From Mantamonas sphyraenae (Eukaryota; CRuMs; Mantamonadidae): a stretch of DNA of 64,000 nucleotides. Made by a program: the position numbers and the translations under genes. Shown here piece by piece: positions 31,493 to 44,111 of the stretch (position 1 is its first letter; the number at the start of each line of letters is the position of its first letter). The notes below the pieces were generated by a model. It was given only the letters and a program-made list of their open reading frames with translations, did not search any database and was not told the origin of the DNA. The stretch spans positions 434,001 to 498,000 of the forward strand of contig JAPMXV010000052.1 in assembly GCA_026936335.1 (NCBI GenBank), read 5' to 3'.

Positions 31493-34400
31493 ATGGAAGA
31501 AGTGCACATGAGCACTTTATCCACAGGTATTGGTCAAGGAACAGCGACTGATCTGCGCTCATCCAGCGTACGTAACGGGGCCGTCGGAGTCTGGCTTTCG
31601 AAATTTTGCGTGATCACTGACACGAAAAAGCCTCCCCGCGACTTTCCCACCGCCCGTGTTGATCGTCTGGCATGCATACACACAGACGACGGCAGCGCGG
31701 GCCTCGCGCAATGTGCGCACCTTCCTCTACCAGAACTGGGTGATGAGCAAGAAGAGCATGAAGCTCCTGGTGAGTTCGCGTGCGGCGGGAGACGTCGCCA
31801 GCCCTCTTTTCGTGCGAATCATGTTGTATGTGTTCCCTGCGCCCAGCGTAGTGCTAACACGCACATGTACACACGCTCTACAGATCCGCAATTGGCCCAA
31901 CACCTTGCTGCGTATTATGGTACCCTCGTTGTTCCTCCTCTTCCTGATCTTTGTGCAGGAGGCCTCGGTGCTGGCCACCACGGAACGCTACGCTGCAAAT
32001 GGTGAGGAATCATGGTGAAAACACCGCTGCACTTGCTCCCAATCCTTCCCCATGGTGACTGACACATCCATTGACCACTACCTGCCGTGCCGTTCATGCG
32101 CCCATCAGCCGCCCTGGCGAAGGAAGACACTGTGGGCGGCATCCCGAAATGCAGGGGCCCGTCCAAGTGCATTACGCTGGCGTACACGCCAAACACGCCT
32201 GAGAACAACCGCATCATGCAGGAAATGGTGGCATTGCAGAAGAAGAACCGTGGCAACGAACTCACGCTGAGTACGGACTTTGGCAAAACTCCGGCTGATG
32301 TCACCGGCTTTGCAGACATCGACACGCTGATCAAGCACATCAAGGATGCTCCCAACGCAACTTATGCTGCCGTCTCATTTTATGACCCCGCCAATGTCAC
32401 GTATAGCATGAATCTGCTGAGGGAGTCTGTGCAGAAGGCGAGCAAGGACCACGACGACGTGCCAAAGTACGTCCAGGTGGCCCGCCGTCTGCTGGGCATG
32501 CCCACGCCCGAGGATGGTTATGGTAGAACGACAGCATCGCATGGACAAGCAGGGCACGTGACGGACAACATGCACCTGCGCTCCGGCTCTTTCGTCAACG
32601 GCGTAAACTACGTCGGCTACACCTTGTGGACCAACAGGACTCGGTACGACGACCGGGTCTCACAAGTGTCCTACTACTACATGGACCTGCAACAGCAGGT
32701 GGACCTGGCGATGACTGAGGCCATGGTAGCCAATGGCACGGGATTTTCGGTCCAGCCCAAGATCAACCTGAAACTCAGGACGGCGCCAGTCTCGGGAAGC
32801 ATCGAATCGGCCATCTCCGGGATCAAATCGGTGGTTTTCCAGTTTGGCGGCCTGTTTCTCAGCACAGGTATCCTGGTTTCCACGATGGGCGTCATGACGT
32901 TCATCATCCAGGAGCGCAACGCGAAGCTGCGCGAAGGCATGCTCATGATGGGACTGAACCCACTTGTGTACTGGACATCTATCATGTTGGACTATGCCGT
33001 GGTGGGTCTCCTTTCGTCTGCAGCAATGTGTGCTCTGGGTGCGGCCGTTGGCTTCGAGTGGTTTGCTCGTTCAAACTTCTTCGTGGGCCTCCTTCTGTTC
33101 TGGATCTTCAGCATGGCCTCTGCTGCATTCTGCATGATGATCACCACCATGGTCAAGACCACCAAGAGTGCGCAGATCATCTGGTTCATTAACCTCTTGG
33201 TGGCGGTGCTTATTCAGCTCCTTTTCGGCGTCGCCAACGTCACCAGTATGTACACCATGTATGACACCAACAGTGCGAGTCCTGTGTGGCACTCGCTGCT
33301 TTCTGCCCTGTTTCCATGGTGGAACTTTATCCGTGTGTACACAGATGTGCGCTTGCGCGCCGAGCGATCATTCTGGTCGCCCACAGACCTCGACAAGGGG
33401 TTCAACTACTTCGCGTTTGGAGATTTGGGCAAGCCCCCAATGGTCGAACACCTGGGCTATCCATTCAATGGGAAGTTTGACCTGAAAGCACATCCGACGT
33501 ACTCGGCCCTCGTGATTGACACCCCTCTGATGACGATGGGCTACTTGGTGTTCAACATCCTTACGTACATGTTCTTCACATGGTACCTGGACAACGTGCT
33601 GCCGGGCGAGTACGGCTCTCCTAAACCGTTGTACTTCTTCCTTCTGCCGTCGTTCTGGGGTTACGGCCACGCAAGCACGGCGGAGCACATCCAGGCGCGC
33701 ACGGGGGCCATGCACGAGATCCTGCCGGATATGGACCGTGACATCACACGCGAGTACGACGAGGTGACTTCGGACGTCGACCGCTGGGCTGTGCGCTGCT
33801 ACAAGCTGAGCAAAACGTACAAGAAGAGTGCGTTGAGCAAGTCGAAGCAGGACGTGCGTGCGTTGGACATGCTCACGTTTGGCGTGGAAAAAGGCACGGT
33901 TGTATCGCTCCTGGGCCACAACGGAGCTGGCAAAAGCACAGCCATCAGCATCTTGACCGGCTTGTACGAGTCGAGCTCAGGAGATGCCACGATCTACGGC
34001 TACTCTGTAAACGAGGACATCGACACGGTGCGACGCCTGACTGGAGTATGTCCTCAGCACGATGTGCTGTGGGACGACTTGACAGCAGGAGAGCACCTGG
34101 AACTGTTTGCACTGCTCAAGGGCCTGGACCCCGAGGTGATCCCCACGCGTGTGCAGGAAAAACTGAAGGAGGTGCGTCTGACGGCCAACAGGGACCAGCT
34201 GACCTACACTTTTAGCGGTGGCATGAAGCGCAGGCTGTCGCTCGCAATCAGTTCGATTGGCAACCCGCGCATCATCTTTATGGACGAGCCGACGTCTGGT
34301 ATGGACCCGCTGAACAAGCGTCATGTGTGGAACCTGATCCAAGAGATGAAGAAGGACCGTGCTGTGATCCTGACGACACACTCGATGGAAGAGGCAGATG

Positions 34401-35221
34401 TGCTTTCGGACAAGGTTGTCATCCTTGCGCTTGGCCGCATGCGTGCGGTGGGGACGAGTGCGCATCTGAAGAAACGATTTGGCGCGGGCTACACGCTGAC
34501 GTGTGTGACGGGACAGGAGCGTGTGCCCGAGGTGCGTGACTGGGTGGAGGGGCTGATCCCGAACGCTCGTTTTGACAGCGAGAACGCAGGCAACATCAAG
34601 TTTGGCATTCCGAGGCGCCAGGCAGCGGAAGTGGAGAAACTGTTGCACAAGATCGAAGAGATGAAGGCGGCGGGGGACAACATGATCCTTGACTGGGGTC
34701 TGGCGCGCACGACGCTGGAGGAGGTGTTCATCCGCGTCGTGCAAGGAGGCGACGGCTCGGTGATGGTTGGTGGGGACGATGAAGGTGGTTTGGTGGGCGT
34801 GCAGCAGATGAACGTGGCCATCGAAGGGCAGATGGATCCTGTGGGAGGCGTGGAAGTGGACGACTCGACGACGATGGCCCAGTTGCGCAAGATGATCAAG
34901 GAGCAGTTGGGGGAGGTGGTTCCGGACAACTTCCAGTTCCTGTCCAAGGGCGTGCCGCTGTTGGCTGGTCAGGAACCCGTGCGCAAATGCGTGACGTTCT
35001 TGCCCCTTGTGGTGCTGCGTGTTGCAGGTGGCGCCGGCAGCAGCAGCAGCAGCAGCCGCAGCAGCGCAGTTGGACGATCTAGCACGTCGGGCGAAGATCA
35101 AACCAAGATTCGCCAGCTGGAACAGCGAGTGATGTCATTGGAGTCGGAGCTGGAGCAACGTGCGCAGCGCATTGCCGAATTGGAGGCAATGCTGGCGGGC
35201 CAAGGTGTCGGGGAGAATTGA
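31493..35221 (+). CDS. ABCA-family half transporter with ubiquitin-like/coiled-coil tail (4 exons)
   Basis: 1,112 aa from exons 31493-31526, 31696-31769, 31884-32001 and 32109-35221; all phases agree. The N-terminus is short (MEEVHMSTLST, RTFLYQNWVMSKKSMKLL) before helix 1 (MVPSLFLLFLIFVQ). After a lumenal loop and the membrane block comes one ABC ATPase: LGHNGAGKST, VCPQHDVLWDDLT, FSGGMKRRLSLA, IIFMDEPTSGMDP and LTTHSMEEAD. The last ~110 residues are unusual: STTMAQLRKMIKEQLGEV, DNFQFLSKGVPLLAGQE and KCVTFLPLVVLR look like a ubiquitin-like fold, then a Ser run and a short coiled coil (IRQLEQRVMSLESELEQR). Probably a paralogue of the neighbouring ABCA gene. Confidence 0.9.
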
Positions 35222-35262
35222 GCAGGCAATTGAAGCGATTTTGCTTGTCATTTGCATTGTCC

Positions 35263-36370
35263 TCATGCAGCATCGGAAGAAGAGGATGAAGAGGAGGATG
35301 TGCTGGTCTCGTTGCCTGCCACACCGTCGTTGTTGTCGGCCCCGTCGCCTTCGGTGTGGAACTTCTCTTTGAGCTTCTTATCATTCTCTTTTTCAAACTC
35401 ACGCAGATCGTCCATGGACATGTCAATCCATTCGTCGGCCCAGGCAAACAGGTTGCGATGGGCGTCGAGAAAGACGTCACGGAGACCGGCCTTTTGCACA
35501 TACTTCTCCAGGGAGCCCTGCAGGCCCCAGATGCTGATGTCCAGAGACACGGTCTTGTAGCAGGTCATTACCGGGTCGGCTTTGGCCCTCCAGTCCTCGT
35601 CATTCATGTCGACGTCCACACATTTGGGCTGCTGGGCTTTTGGATCTTTGCCCTCGTCGTACTCGCCTGGAAACTCGTCGTGTGCGATGTCGATGATGTC
35701 CTTGGTCACTTTTTCCAGCTCCTTGTCCGACTTTCCAAGAGACTGTGAAGCAGGGGCGAGGGTTAGGGTGTCAGTCGGGTGTGGGCAATGACGGGCAGGT
35801 TGAAGTGCACGCACGTTTTCTGTGGCGCAATTGTCCGGCTTGTGCTCGCTCTCGACCGTCATGGAAAACTTGTCGCCCATGAAGGGCACACTATATGTGG
35901 TGAGACAGTATGGGTAGGCGTTCCAGGCCTTTTCGTGCACCTGCAGGGCGCTAGAGGGCAGGAGAGCAGCAATCCAGGAGGGCAGTTGGCTGTGACGGAG
36001 GTTGTGTGAGCGGTAGGCGCTGGGGATCAAAAAGGGATGGGGGATGAGACTCGGGTTCACACAGTAACACACCTTCCAATGTGCAGAATCTTGTACGTGT
36101 ACTGGCCTTTGCCTTTCTCGTCTTCGTAGGGCTCGTTGACGACCACCTCGACACCCTCCTGCTTGCCTTCGGCCATGTTCTTTTCTGTAGTCTCCGCAGC
36201 TGTTTTTTGCCACCATGTAGAGCTGTCCGACGCGGTATTGGTCGACGGTGAACGGGAGAGGGATTTGGCTGGGAAGATTCGAAGTACACAGCGCGAGTCA
36301 GTGAAGGACAGGGCGAAGTGGGACAATCAAGATCATGTGTTTGTGCGACTCACTATTCGATGACTAGCAT
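35263..36370 (-). CDS. PITP: Class I phosphatidylinositol transfer protein (4 exons, one apparent frame error)
   Basis: Exons 36370-36354, 36268-36073, 35989-35815 and 35742-35263. Joined, the start reads MLVIEYQIPLPFTVDQYRVG then QLYMVAK, close to animal PITPs, followed by EGVEVVVNEPYE, GQYTYKILHIG, LPSWIAALLPSSALQVHEKA and WNAYPYC, then FHTEGDGADNND and a poly-Ser tail. PITPs exchange phosphatidylinositol and phosphatidylcholine between membranes. The frame breaks at a six-T run (36202-36207): five Ts would restore MVAKTAAETTEK. Introns are 72-85 nt and GT-AG. The Ser-rich C-terminus extends beyond the usual end. Confidence 0.88.
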
Positions 36371-36608
36371 CCTGGGGATGGGTTTTGAGGTGAGTGGGCT
36401 GGCGAGACGCTACGTGATTTTGTGGGGCGCTGAAGGATGACGTCAACAGCGTTGAGGATTGGTTTTCAACGAAGGAATTCGTGTTGCTCACATTTAGATA
36501 ATGAAGCAACACGGGACATGAAAACTGTTCGGGTCGGACGACATGGAAGATGCACATCATTGTGCCGCCGCGCAGGTGCGGCCATCGGTTCTTCTCCCCA
36601 TTCCCCTG

Positions 36609-39346
36609 ATGGACATCAACGAACAACAGCGTGCAGCGCAGCAACAGTATCAGTTTATGATGGCGCAGCAGCAGATGGCGCAGCAGCAGCAGCAGCAGGC
36701 TCAGCAGCAGCAGCAGGCTCAGCAGCAGTACCTGATGCGCAATGGAAACGGACAAGGCATGGGCCCGCAAGGACAGCAGACACAACTGGGCATGCAAGGA
36801 GGCATTGGCAACGGTGGACCCATGGTGCTGGGTGGTGGCTTTGTCCACTATCAGCCTCAGCACGGCTACGGAAACGGTGGAGGCGAGGAAAACGGCCAGG
36901 GAGGCAATGGAGGACGTGACGGACAGACGCCAGAGCGGTCGTCGGGATCGGAAAGCAATGGACAAGTGCAGGGAGGAAGCAACACAAAGCAATCTGGCGA
37001 GTACCAGCAGTTCCAGCTGGAAGAGTCGGAGGGAGAAGATGGGCAGGGCGGCGGAGGCATGCAGGGAGGCATGGTGAACAACGGAACATGGTACCCGGGC
37101 TCACCGGCGCAGGAGCAAGGTAGCCAAGGGTCGCAGGGCCCTGTGTACATCAGCAGCGACGGGTACAGGCCTCCGATGCAGGTGCAGTATGCATCCGATG
37201 GGTACGGACCCAACGGAGACACCATGGGCATGGGCACGCAGCTGATCAATAACCAGTCGAGCAACATGGTAGGTGGCAGGTGAGGCGAGGTGGCGTAGAG
37301 CTGGGTTAGGCGGCCGGGGACGGCGGGGGGTGTGCAAGGGGGGAAGTTGGCGCGTTTTTCTTGGAGAAGAAAATTGTGTCCGGAAAGCCTGCGAGCAATG
37401 GACGGGAAGGGAGAGGCCGAATGGGTAGGAGAGGGCGCTGACACGGATGGGATGGACGTGGATGTGGGATGACACATGGACACCTGCTCGCACGACAGAT
37501 GTACGCCAACAACCTGGAGAGCGTGTACCAGGAGCAGCAAAAGGCAGTGAATCTGGCGCAGGCAAACATGCAGCTGCGGTACCAGCTGGCGATGGAGACG
37601 CAGACGAGCATGGAGCTTCGCGAACAGGTGCAAGATCTGCTGCGTGATGTGCAGGATGCGCAGACAGAGGCGATGAACGCACACAAGGGTGAGGAGCTGT
37701 TGAAGGTGCGCATGGAGGCAACGTCGCAGACGCTGGCCGACCAGAAGGAGCAGCTGCGAGAGGCGCGGGAACAGGTGCGAGACCTGCAGAAAACGCTGGA
37801 GTCGGAGCGCAAGGAGAAGTGGGAAGGCATGCGTACGTTGATGCAGCAGGGCCTGAAGGGCGACGGCAGCAGCGGACAAGCAGCACAAGAGGAGGCAGCA
37901 CGTGTGATGTTGGAGCTGGCTCAGGTGCGCATCGAACTGTCCAATGCCAAGCAGGCATTGGACGATGAGCACGAGGCGGCAAACGGCGTGCGCCAGCGGC
38001 TGAACACGTTGGAGTACAAACTGAAGCAGGAGCAGGTGACAAACAACTCGCTGAACGAGTCGCTGAAGAAGGAGCGTGCACTCGTGTCGCAGCTGCGTGA
38101 CCAAGCCAAGGAGAGCAACAAAGACAAGGCGATGTGGTTGAAGAACTATGACCAGGCGGTGCGGTACATCTACCGCGTGCAAACGGCGCTGGGCAAGGAG
38201 ATTGAGAAGAACAGCGGCAAGATGAGCAAGCAAACCGAGTCATTGCTGGCACGTGAGTGGCAACTTAGCGCACAGGTGGGCAAGAAGCTGGAGCAGTCGG
38301 GCGAAACAGTCGCATCGCGCGCTTTGGCTGGGGCAAAGGCTGCAGCGCAGAAGACCAAGCCCAACGGCGGCGGCAGCAGCAGCAGCACAGGCGCAGGAGC
38401 ATCGTCGGCGTCGTCATCATCGACGACTTCAGTGGCTTCGGGATCTGGGTCGGGTGCAGCAAGCAGCACGGCCACAGGAGGGAGCTCGACCCCTGGCAAT
38501 GGCAATGGCAAGGGCGGGAAGCGAGGCAGCACTGCATCGGCGACGTCCACCAAGAGCCCCGCTGGTGGCAAAACAGCTGGCGCTGGTGGCAACAACAAAA
38601 GCAGCACCGGCGTGCAGGATGTGCGTCTGAAGAACGGCAATCGCCAGGGAGCCGGGAATCACTCGAAAGCAGGCAAGAGCGCCGGCGTGGCGGACAACAG
38701 CAACAGCAACAGCAACAGCAAGGGCAACAGCAGTGGTCTCAACGAAGGTGGAAGTGCTGGTAAGGGTGGAAAGAACTCGCACAACGCCATTCCGACAAAG
38801 CCGAAGAAGATGGCAGAGCGCGAAGCGGCGGCAGCAGCGGCTTCAGGGAAGCATGCGAGCACGAGCGACGTGAGACAGAAAGCACAAAAGACAAAGACGC
38901 CCAAGACGCCCGAGGTTGTGATGCCCCCCGCAAAGAACAAGTACGGGAAGCCGAGTACCGATGAACGGGCGGCAACGAGGAAGCAATCGACCGGCCGTGA
39001 GTACCGCACTGTGTATGGCGAGGCTGTGGCAGAGGCGGAGCGAGTGGCCAAAAAGGACAAGAAGGGAGAGGGCAATGGTAGCAGGAGGGGCAGCCAAAAC
39101 AGCAACAACAGCAAGGGAGCAGGAACGGCGTCACCGAGCAAGGCCCAAGGATCCCAGCGCACAAACACCAGCGGCAACAGCAACAGCAGCAGCAAGGTCA
39201 GCGGCAAAGGCAGCACGACTCCCAACAGCGGCGGAGGTAAGAAGGGAGGAGCAAGTGGCAAGAGCAGCAACAAACCGCAGCAACAGCAACAGCAGCCGCA
39301 GAACGCACAAAAAACGAGCAAGAGCAACAGCAAGAGCAACAGCAAT

Positions 39347-39382
<36 letters not shown>

Positions 39383-42300
39383 AGCGGCAACAGCAGCAAG
39401 TCCGCAGGATCCAAGACGGGAGTGGCACAGTGGGAGCAGCAGAAGCCGCGGGAGAACGTGCGCGCTCGGCGCCAACGCACAAGCAATGGGGCGGCGAAGG
39501 AAGAAGGGAAACGCCAAGGGTGAAAAGAAACCCAATGAACAGGAGAAAGGACAGCCGCAAGAAGCGATTGCGTCCCAATCAGGCATCCCTGTGGTGAGCA
39601 TTGGCGGCGTGGCCCGCAATCAGAATCGTGGCGGTGCAGGACGAGGTCTAGCCCGCAGCGGAAGCAGCCGCAGTAGCACAGGCGGTCTTGCAGCACAGTC
39701 CAATAGCAACAAGAGCAGATCATCTGCGTGGGGAAAGGCACCGAGCCCAGCAAAGGATTTGCAGGACGACTTTCCCGAACTTGGCGCGTCGAGTGCAAAC
39801 GGCCATTCGGCGTGGGACGAGGACAATGAGACAGAGACGAAAACGACCAGCAAGAGCGTGCAAGGCAAGCAAAGGGGCACGCAGAAGGCAAAGGACGTGG
39901 AGGAAGGTGACAACGGGAAAGCAGTGGAGTCGGAGGAGGACGAGCGGCTTGCGCAGTTTGCGCGGCTGATGGATGAAGCCGAGGCGAGCAGCGAAAGCGA
40001 AGCCGAGACGGGCCAGGAAGGGGAAGACGACGAAGATGACGGGTCCAAGGGAAAGAAGAAACGAAAGCGCAAGAGGAAGCGCAAGAAAAAGGGATCGAAC
40101 GTGAACAAGGAGGTGGAGGAAGCGAGTGACGAGCAGCTGACCCACAAGGCGTCCCTGGCAGCGCTGCACCCTTCCCCGGTGTCCACGGTAAGTGTGCGCA
40201 AGTCGCCACAGTCTACACTAGCGCAAGAGGAATCATGGAAACCTCAGAGTGAGGTACACTCGATTGGGAGTGCGGAAAAGGCGCTGACGGCTGCCAGGAA
40301 GTTCAAGGCAGCGCTGACCAGCGATGGAGATGATACATCGGGTGAAGATGACAATCAGGAGGTTGGAGTGGGCAGTGTGACCATGCGAGAGGCAGCACAA
40401 TCGCCACCTGTGCCTGGGCGCATGCCAGAGGAGCCGAAAGCTGCCACCAAAAAGAAGCCGCGGGCTGCGCTGATGGTGGAGAAGGAGTGGCAACCTGTTA
40501 GCAGCAAGCTGGCCAAAGCTAGTTTGGTGCTTAAAGCAGTCAGCATGTTTACGGATGGGCTTCACGACGCCGACGACAAACACAGCGCGGTGGCCAAGGC
40601 TGTGGATGTGGACGCGAGTGCGACAGTCATTCAGAAAGTGTATCGCAAGCGATTGCAGATTTGGAAGGAGCGAGAGGCCGAGGAGAAGGCGAGGAAGCAG
40701 AAGGAGGCTGAGGAGAAGGCGAGGAAGCAGAAGGAGGCTGAAGAGAAGGCGAGGAAGCAGAAGGAGGCTGAGGAGAAGGCGAGGAAGCAGAAGGAGGCTG
40801 AAGAGAAGGCAAAGAAGCAGAAGGAGGCCGAGGAGAAGGCGAGGAAGCAGAAGGAGGCTGAGGAGAAGGCGAGGAAGCAGAAAGAGGCCGAGGAGAAGGT
40901 GAAGAAGCAGAAGGAGGCTGAGGAGAAGGCGAGGAAGCAGAAGGAGGCTGAGCAGAAGGAGGCTGAGGAGAAGGCGAGGAAGCAGAAGGAGGCCGAGGAG
41001 AAGGCGAGGAAGCAGAAGGAGGCTGAGGAGAAGGCGAGGAAGCAGAAGGAGGCTGAAGAGAAGGCAAAGAAGCAGAAGGAGGCTGAGGAGAAGGCGAGGA
41101 AGCAGAAGGAGGCCGAGAGAAGAAGCAGAAGGAGGCGAGGAGAAGGCGAGGAAGCAGAAGAAGCCGAGAGCGAGGAAGCAGAAGGAGAAGGAGAAGCAAA
41201 GAAGCAGAAGGAGGCTGAAGAGAAGGCGAGGAAGCAGCAAAGAAGCAGAAAGAAGAGGCTGAAGAAAGGCGAGGAAGCTGTGGCAAGGGCGCGAGCCAAC
41301 GCAGCGAAGAAGCAGAAGGATGCTGTCGAAAGAGCCAAAGCGGCAGCTCAGAAAGCGAGAATGGAAGCTGAGGAAAGCGCAAAGAAGGCAGCCGCTAAAG
41401 CCAAACAGCAAAAAGAGGCCGAGGAAGCTGCCAGACAAGAATCTGCTGGTTCAGAAGCAGAAACAAAGACTGTCAGTGCGAAGAAGCAGCCGCGGCAGTT
41501 GCTGGCGATGGAGACCCCCTTTGTTGTGCCGTCCAAGCTCAAGACATCGCTTTCGGTGCTGCATGCCGCCAGTGCCTTTAAACACGGTCTCAGCCACCCC
41601 AAGCACATGCCTCAGCCTAAAGTGGTGGTGAAGGAGACGCCTGTGCGCCCCACTCCGTCCTTCAAGCCATCCGCGCAAGGTGTGATCGTGAAACGCAACT
41701 CACAAGCACCAACGTCGCCTGAGAACAGCAATGGCACGATTACGCCTGCTCAGACTCATGAAGAGTCACGCAAGCAGAAAAAGGCACGCAAGCGGTTGTC
41801 GCAAGAGGAGGAATGGCGGCCCGAATCCAAGAAACTGCACCGTGCCATGAACGTTGTGCGTGCCCTTGCATCCATGCGCCACGGCATGATCAACACCAAC
41901 ATGAATGCTTTGCCAAAGGGGGTTGAGTTGGACAGCCACGTGAAACCATGGTCGCCCAAAACGCAGAGCACGGTGCGCAACCCTATTCCGAAACCGTCCG
42001 CCGCCTCCGGGGATCCCCAAAGCCCGGTCGCAGTCACAACACTGCGCAGTGCGTCTGCCAATGATCACGAGCAACCCATTTCCCCGGCCACGCCGTCCCT
42101 GTTCATCAACCGTCGCCCTGGCAGTGCGGAAGGCTTTGCCAGCACGCCATCCTCACCAGCGGTGGATCAGATCTACCGTGAACTCCTGGATGCACAGAGG
42201 GCGAGTGGGGAAGAACGGACGGGTCGCATGTTGGCCGACCAGCGCGTGGAACAGTTGAGCAGCATGAACGCGGAGTTGCGAGCGGAGCTGAAACAGGTCC

Positions 42301-44111
42301 AGGCACAGGAGCGTGAAGCCAACCACAAGCTGCATGCCATGGAAAACCGTATGCAAGTGGAAGCGATGGAGCACCGCACATCCATGCAACATGCCAAGGA
42401 AGCTGTGCACGAAGCCAAAGAGGCGCAAAAGGAGTCGCAGCAGCGAGCCGACGCCTTGGCCGAGCAAGTCAAGCAACTGCAGGCTCAGATCGAAAGCACA
42501 AAGGCAAGCAAATCAGCTACGCCTTTGGAGGTGCTTCATCAGATGCAAGTCAAGGACGAGCGGTTGGCGAGGCTGGAAGCAAATGAGCAGACGCTTCGTT
42601 CCAAAGTCGACCAGCTGGACCAGGCATTGGAAAACAGCAAGCACGACGCAGCCATGCTTCGATCAGAGAACACACAGATGAAGAGCAGCCACGGAGCAAA
42701 GGTGGACTCGCTGCAGAGTGAGCTGGAGGCAAAGGCAAAGTCGCTGCAGGAAAGCCGCGTGGAGGTACAGTCATTGCAGCTGCAGGTGTCACAGTTGCGC
42801 AAGGAGATGGACGCACAAGTGAACTATCTCAAGGACGAGCTGGACACGGCGCGCGAAAAGCGAGCGGCTCTGAACGAAGAGTTGGCAGAGGCAAAGGTGC
42901 AGCTCAGTGACGCGCGTGGCCAGCTGCAACGCGAGGTGAACGAGCGAGTGGCCCAAGAACAGTTGAGCAACGAAAGGTACGCCGAGTTGACCCGGACACA
43001 GCGGGAACTGGCCGAGAGCCAGGAGCTGGTGCGTACACATGAGCGAAAGCAACTGGAGGCAGTACAGCAGGCGAGCAAACTGCAAGCCAACGTGGATGAC
43101 CGACAGCTGTGGCTGGATGAGGCACGCGATGCCAAAGTTCGTCTGGAAACAGAGGTGGCAGTGCTGAAAGAGCGGCTGCGGTTTGCAGAAACCCAGATGG
43201 AAAAGCTGCAGGAGGCACTTGCCAAGGAGGAGGCGCGCACGGAAGCAGCACGAGCAGAAAGCACAGAGAGGCATGCAGAACTGAACAAGCAGCACAACAT
43301 GGTGCAGTCATTGGCGTCGCAACTGAGCAGCGAGCGGCTGGAACATGATGCTGACCTGGAACGAATGGAAGCGATGCACGCTCAGCTTGTGGACATGCAG
43401 CAGCGCATGGAGGCGGCCGAAAGTGGCGAAAGGGCACAGATGCACAAACGCATGTCCTTGGAAGAGTCGTTGAGCATGCTGAACAAGGAGATGCAGGCGA
43501 TGGAACGCTCTCATCGGTCGGTGGAGGAAGAGCTCCGTCGCCTGAAACAGGAACACACGCGTGTGTGTGCCAGCTTCGAAGACACAGAAGTGAAGTTGGC
43601 CAGACGCATCGATGCAGAGGACAAAGAGCGCACAAAGGCCCGCGAACTGGCCGAGGAGAAGCAGATCCTGGAGCAGCAGATGCAGCAGCTGCAGGAAAGG
43701 TTCGACGGCAGCGAACGCACGCGGCACGAGGTCATTGAAAAGGCCAGTCGCTACGAGGCGGTGCGCAACGAATTGGAGCAACTCAAAGCAAGCAGCAGCA
43801 ACAAGATTCGTTTCCTCGAACAGCAATTTGACGATACTGTGCGGGAGCTGCTGGACCAGCGCAGCCAAAAGACGGCGTACCACGTACAAGTCGATGCGAT
43901 GGAGGTGCAACTAAGGGACATGGAGAGCAAGATGCACAACATGGAGCTGGGAGTGCGCGAGTTGCGGGATGCAAACGAAGAATTGCACACAGCCAACGTG
44001 TCGCTGACGCTGGCCGTGCAGCAATTGGAGATGCACAACCACAACCTGCAAGAGCAGATCCGACGCAAAGAGGAGCTTGAAACTCAGTTGTATTCGCTCT
44101 ACAGGCGTTGA
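36609..44111 (+). CDS. Giant coiled-coil/repeat protein of unknown function (2 exons, one apparent frame break)
   Basis: Exon 1 (36609-37268) is Gln/Gly-rich. Exon 2 (37499-44111) starts MYANNLESVYQEQQKAV with a coiled coil, then a long Gly/Ser/Asn/Lys-rich region to about 39500. There the frame changes near GAAGAAGGG (39500-39515); one G fewer gives a continuous ~2,420-aa protein, otherwise a second gene would start at 39486. Downstream come an acidic region, an IQ-like motif (ATVIQKVYRKRLQ, ~40622), a 10-residue tandem repeat (EEKARKQKEA), four scattered copies of a ~30-residue motif, and a ~650-residue coiled coil (42160-44111). I recognise no family. The IQ motif suggests calmodulin or centrin binding; a cytoskeletal scaffold is a guess. 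Confidence 0.6.
40680..41112 (+). repeat. 30-bp tandem repeat encoding EEKARKQKEA
   Basis: About 14 copies of a 30-bp unit (GAGGAGAAGGCGAGGAAGC...) encode a basic/acidic single-helix-like repeat inside the giant coiled-coil gene. One copy is interrupted by a shorter unit (QKEAEQKEAEEK). From 41112 to about 41275 the repeat persists at DNA level but the frame slips twice, giving Arg-rich then Glu-rich peptide before the original frame returns. Confidence 0.9.

Noticed and set aside
38961-39485. Arg/Ala-rich open frame before the second half of the giant coiled-coil gene
   Set aside because: Shifted reading of the Ser/Asn/Lys/Gly-rich region that is open in the true frame up to 39523.
40680-41275. 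CRISPR-like direct repeats
   Set aside because: The 30-bp units are contiguous with no unique spacers and are in-frame codons of a protein repeat.
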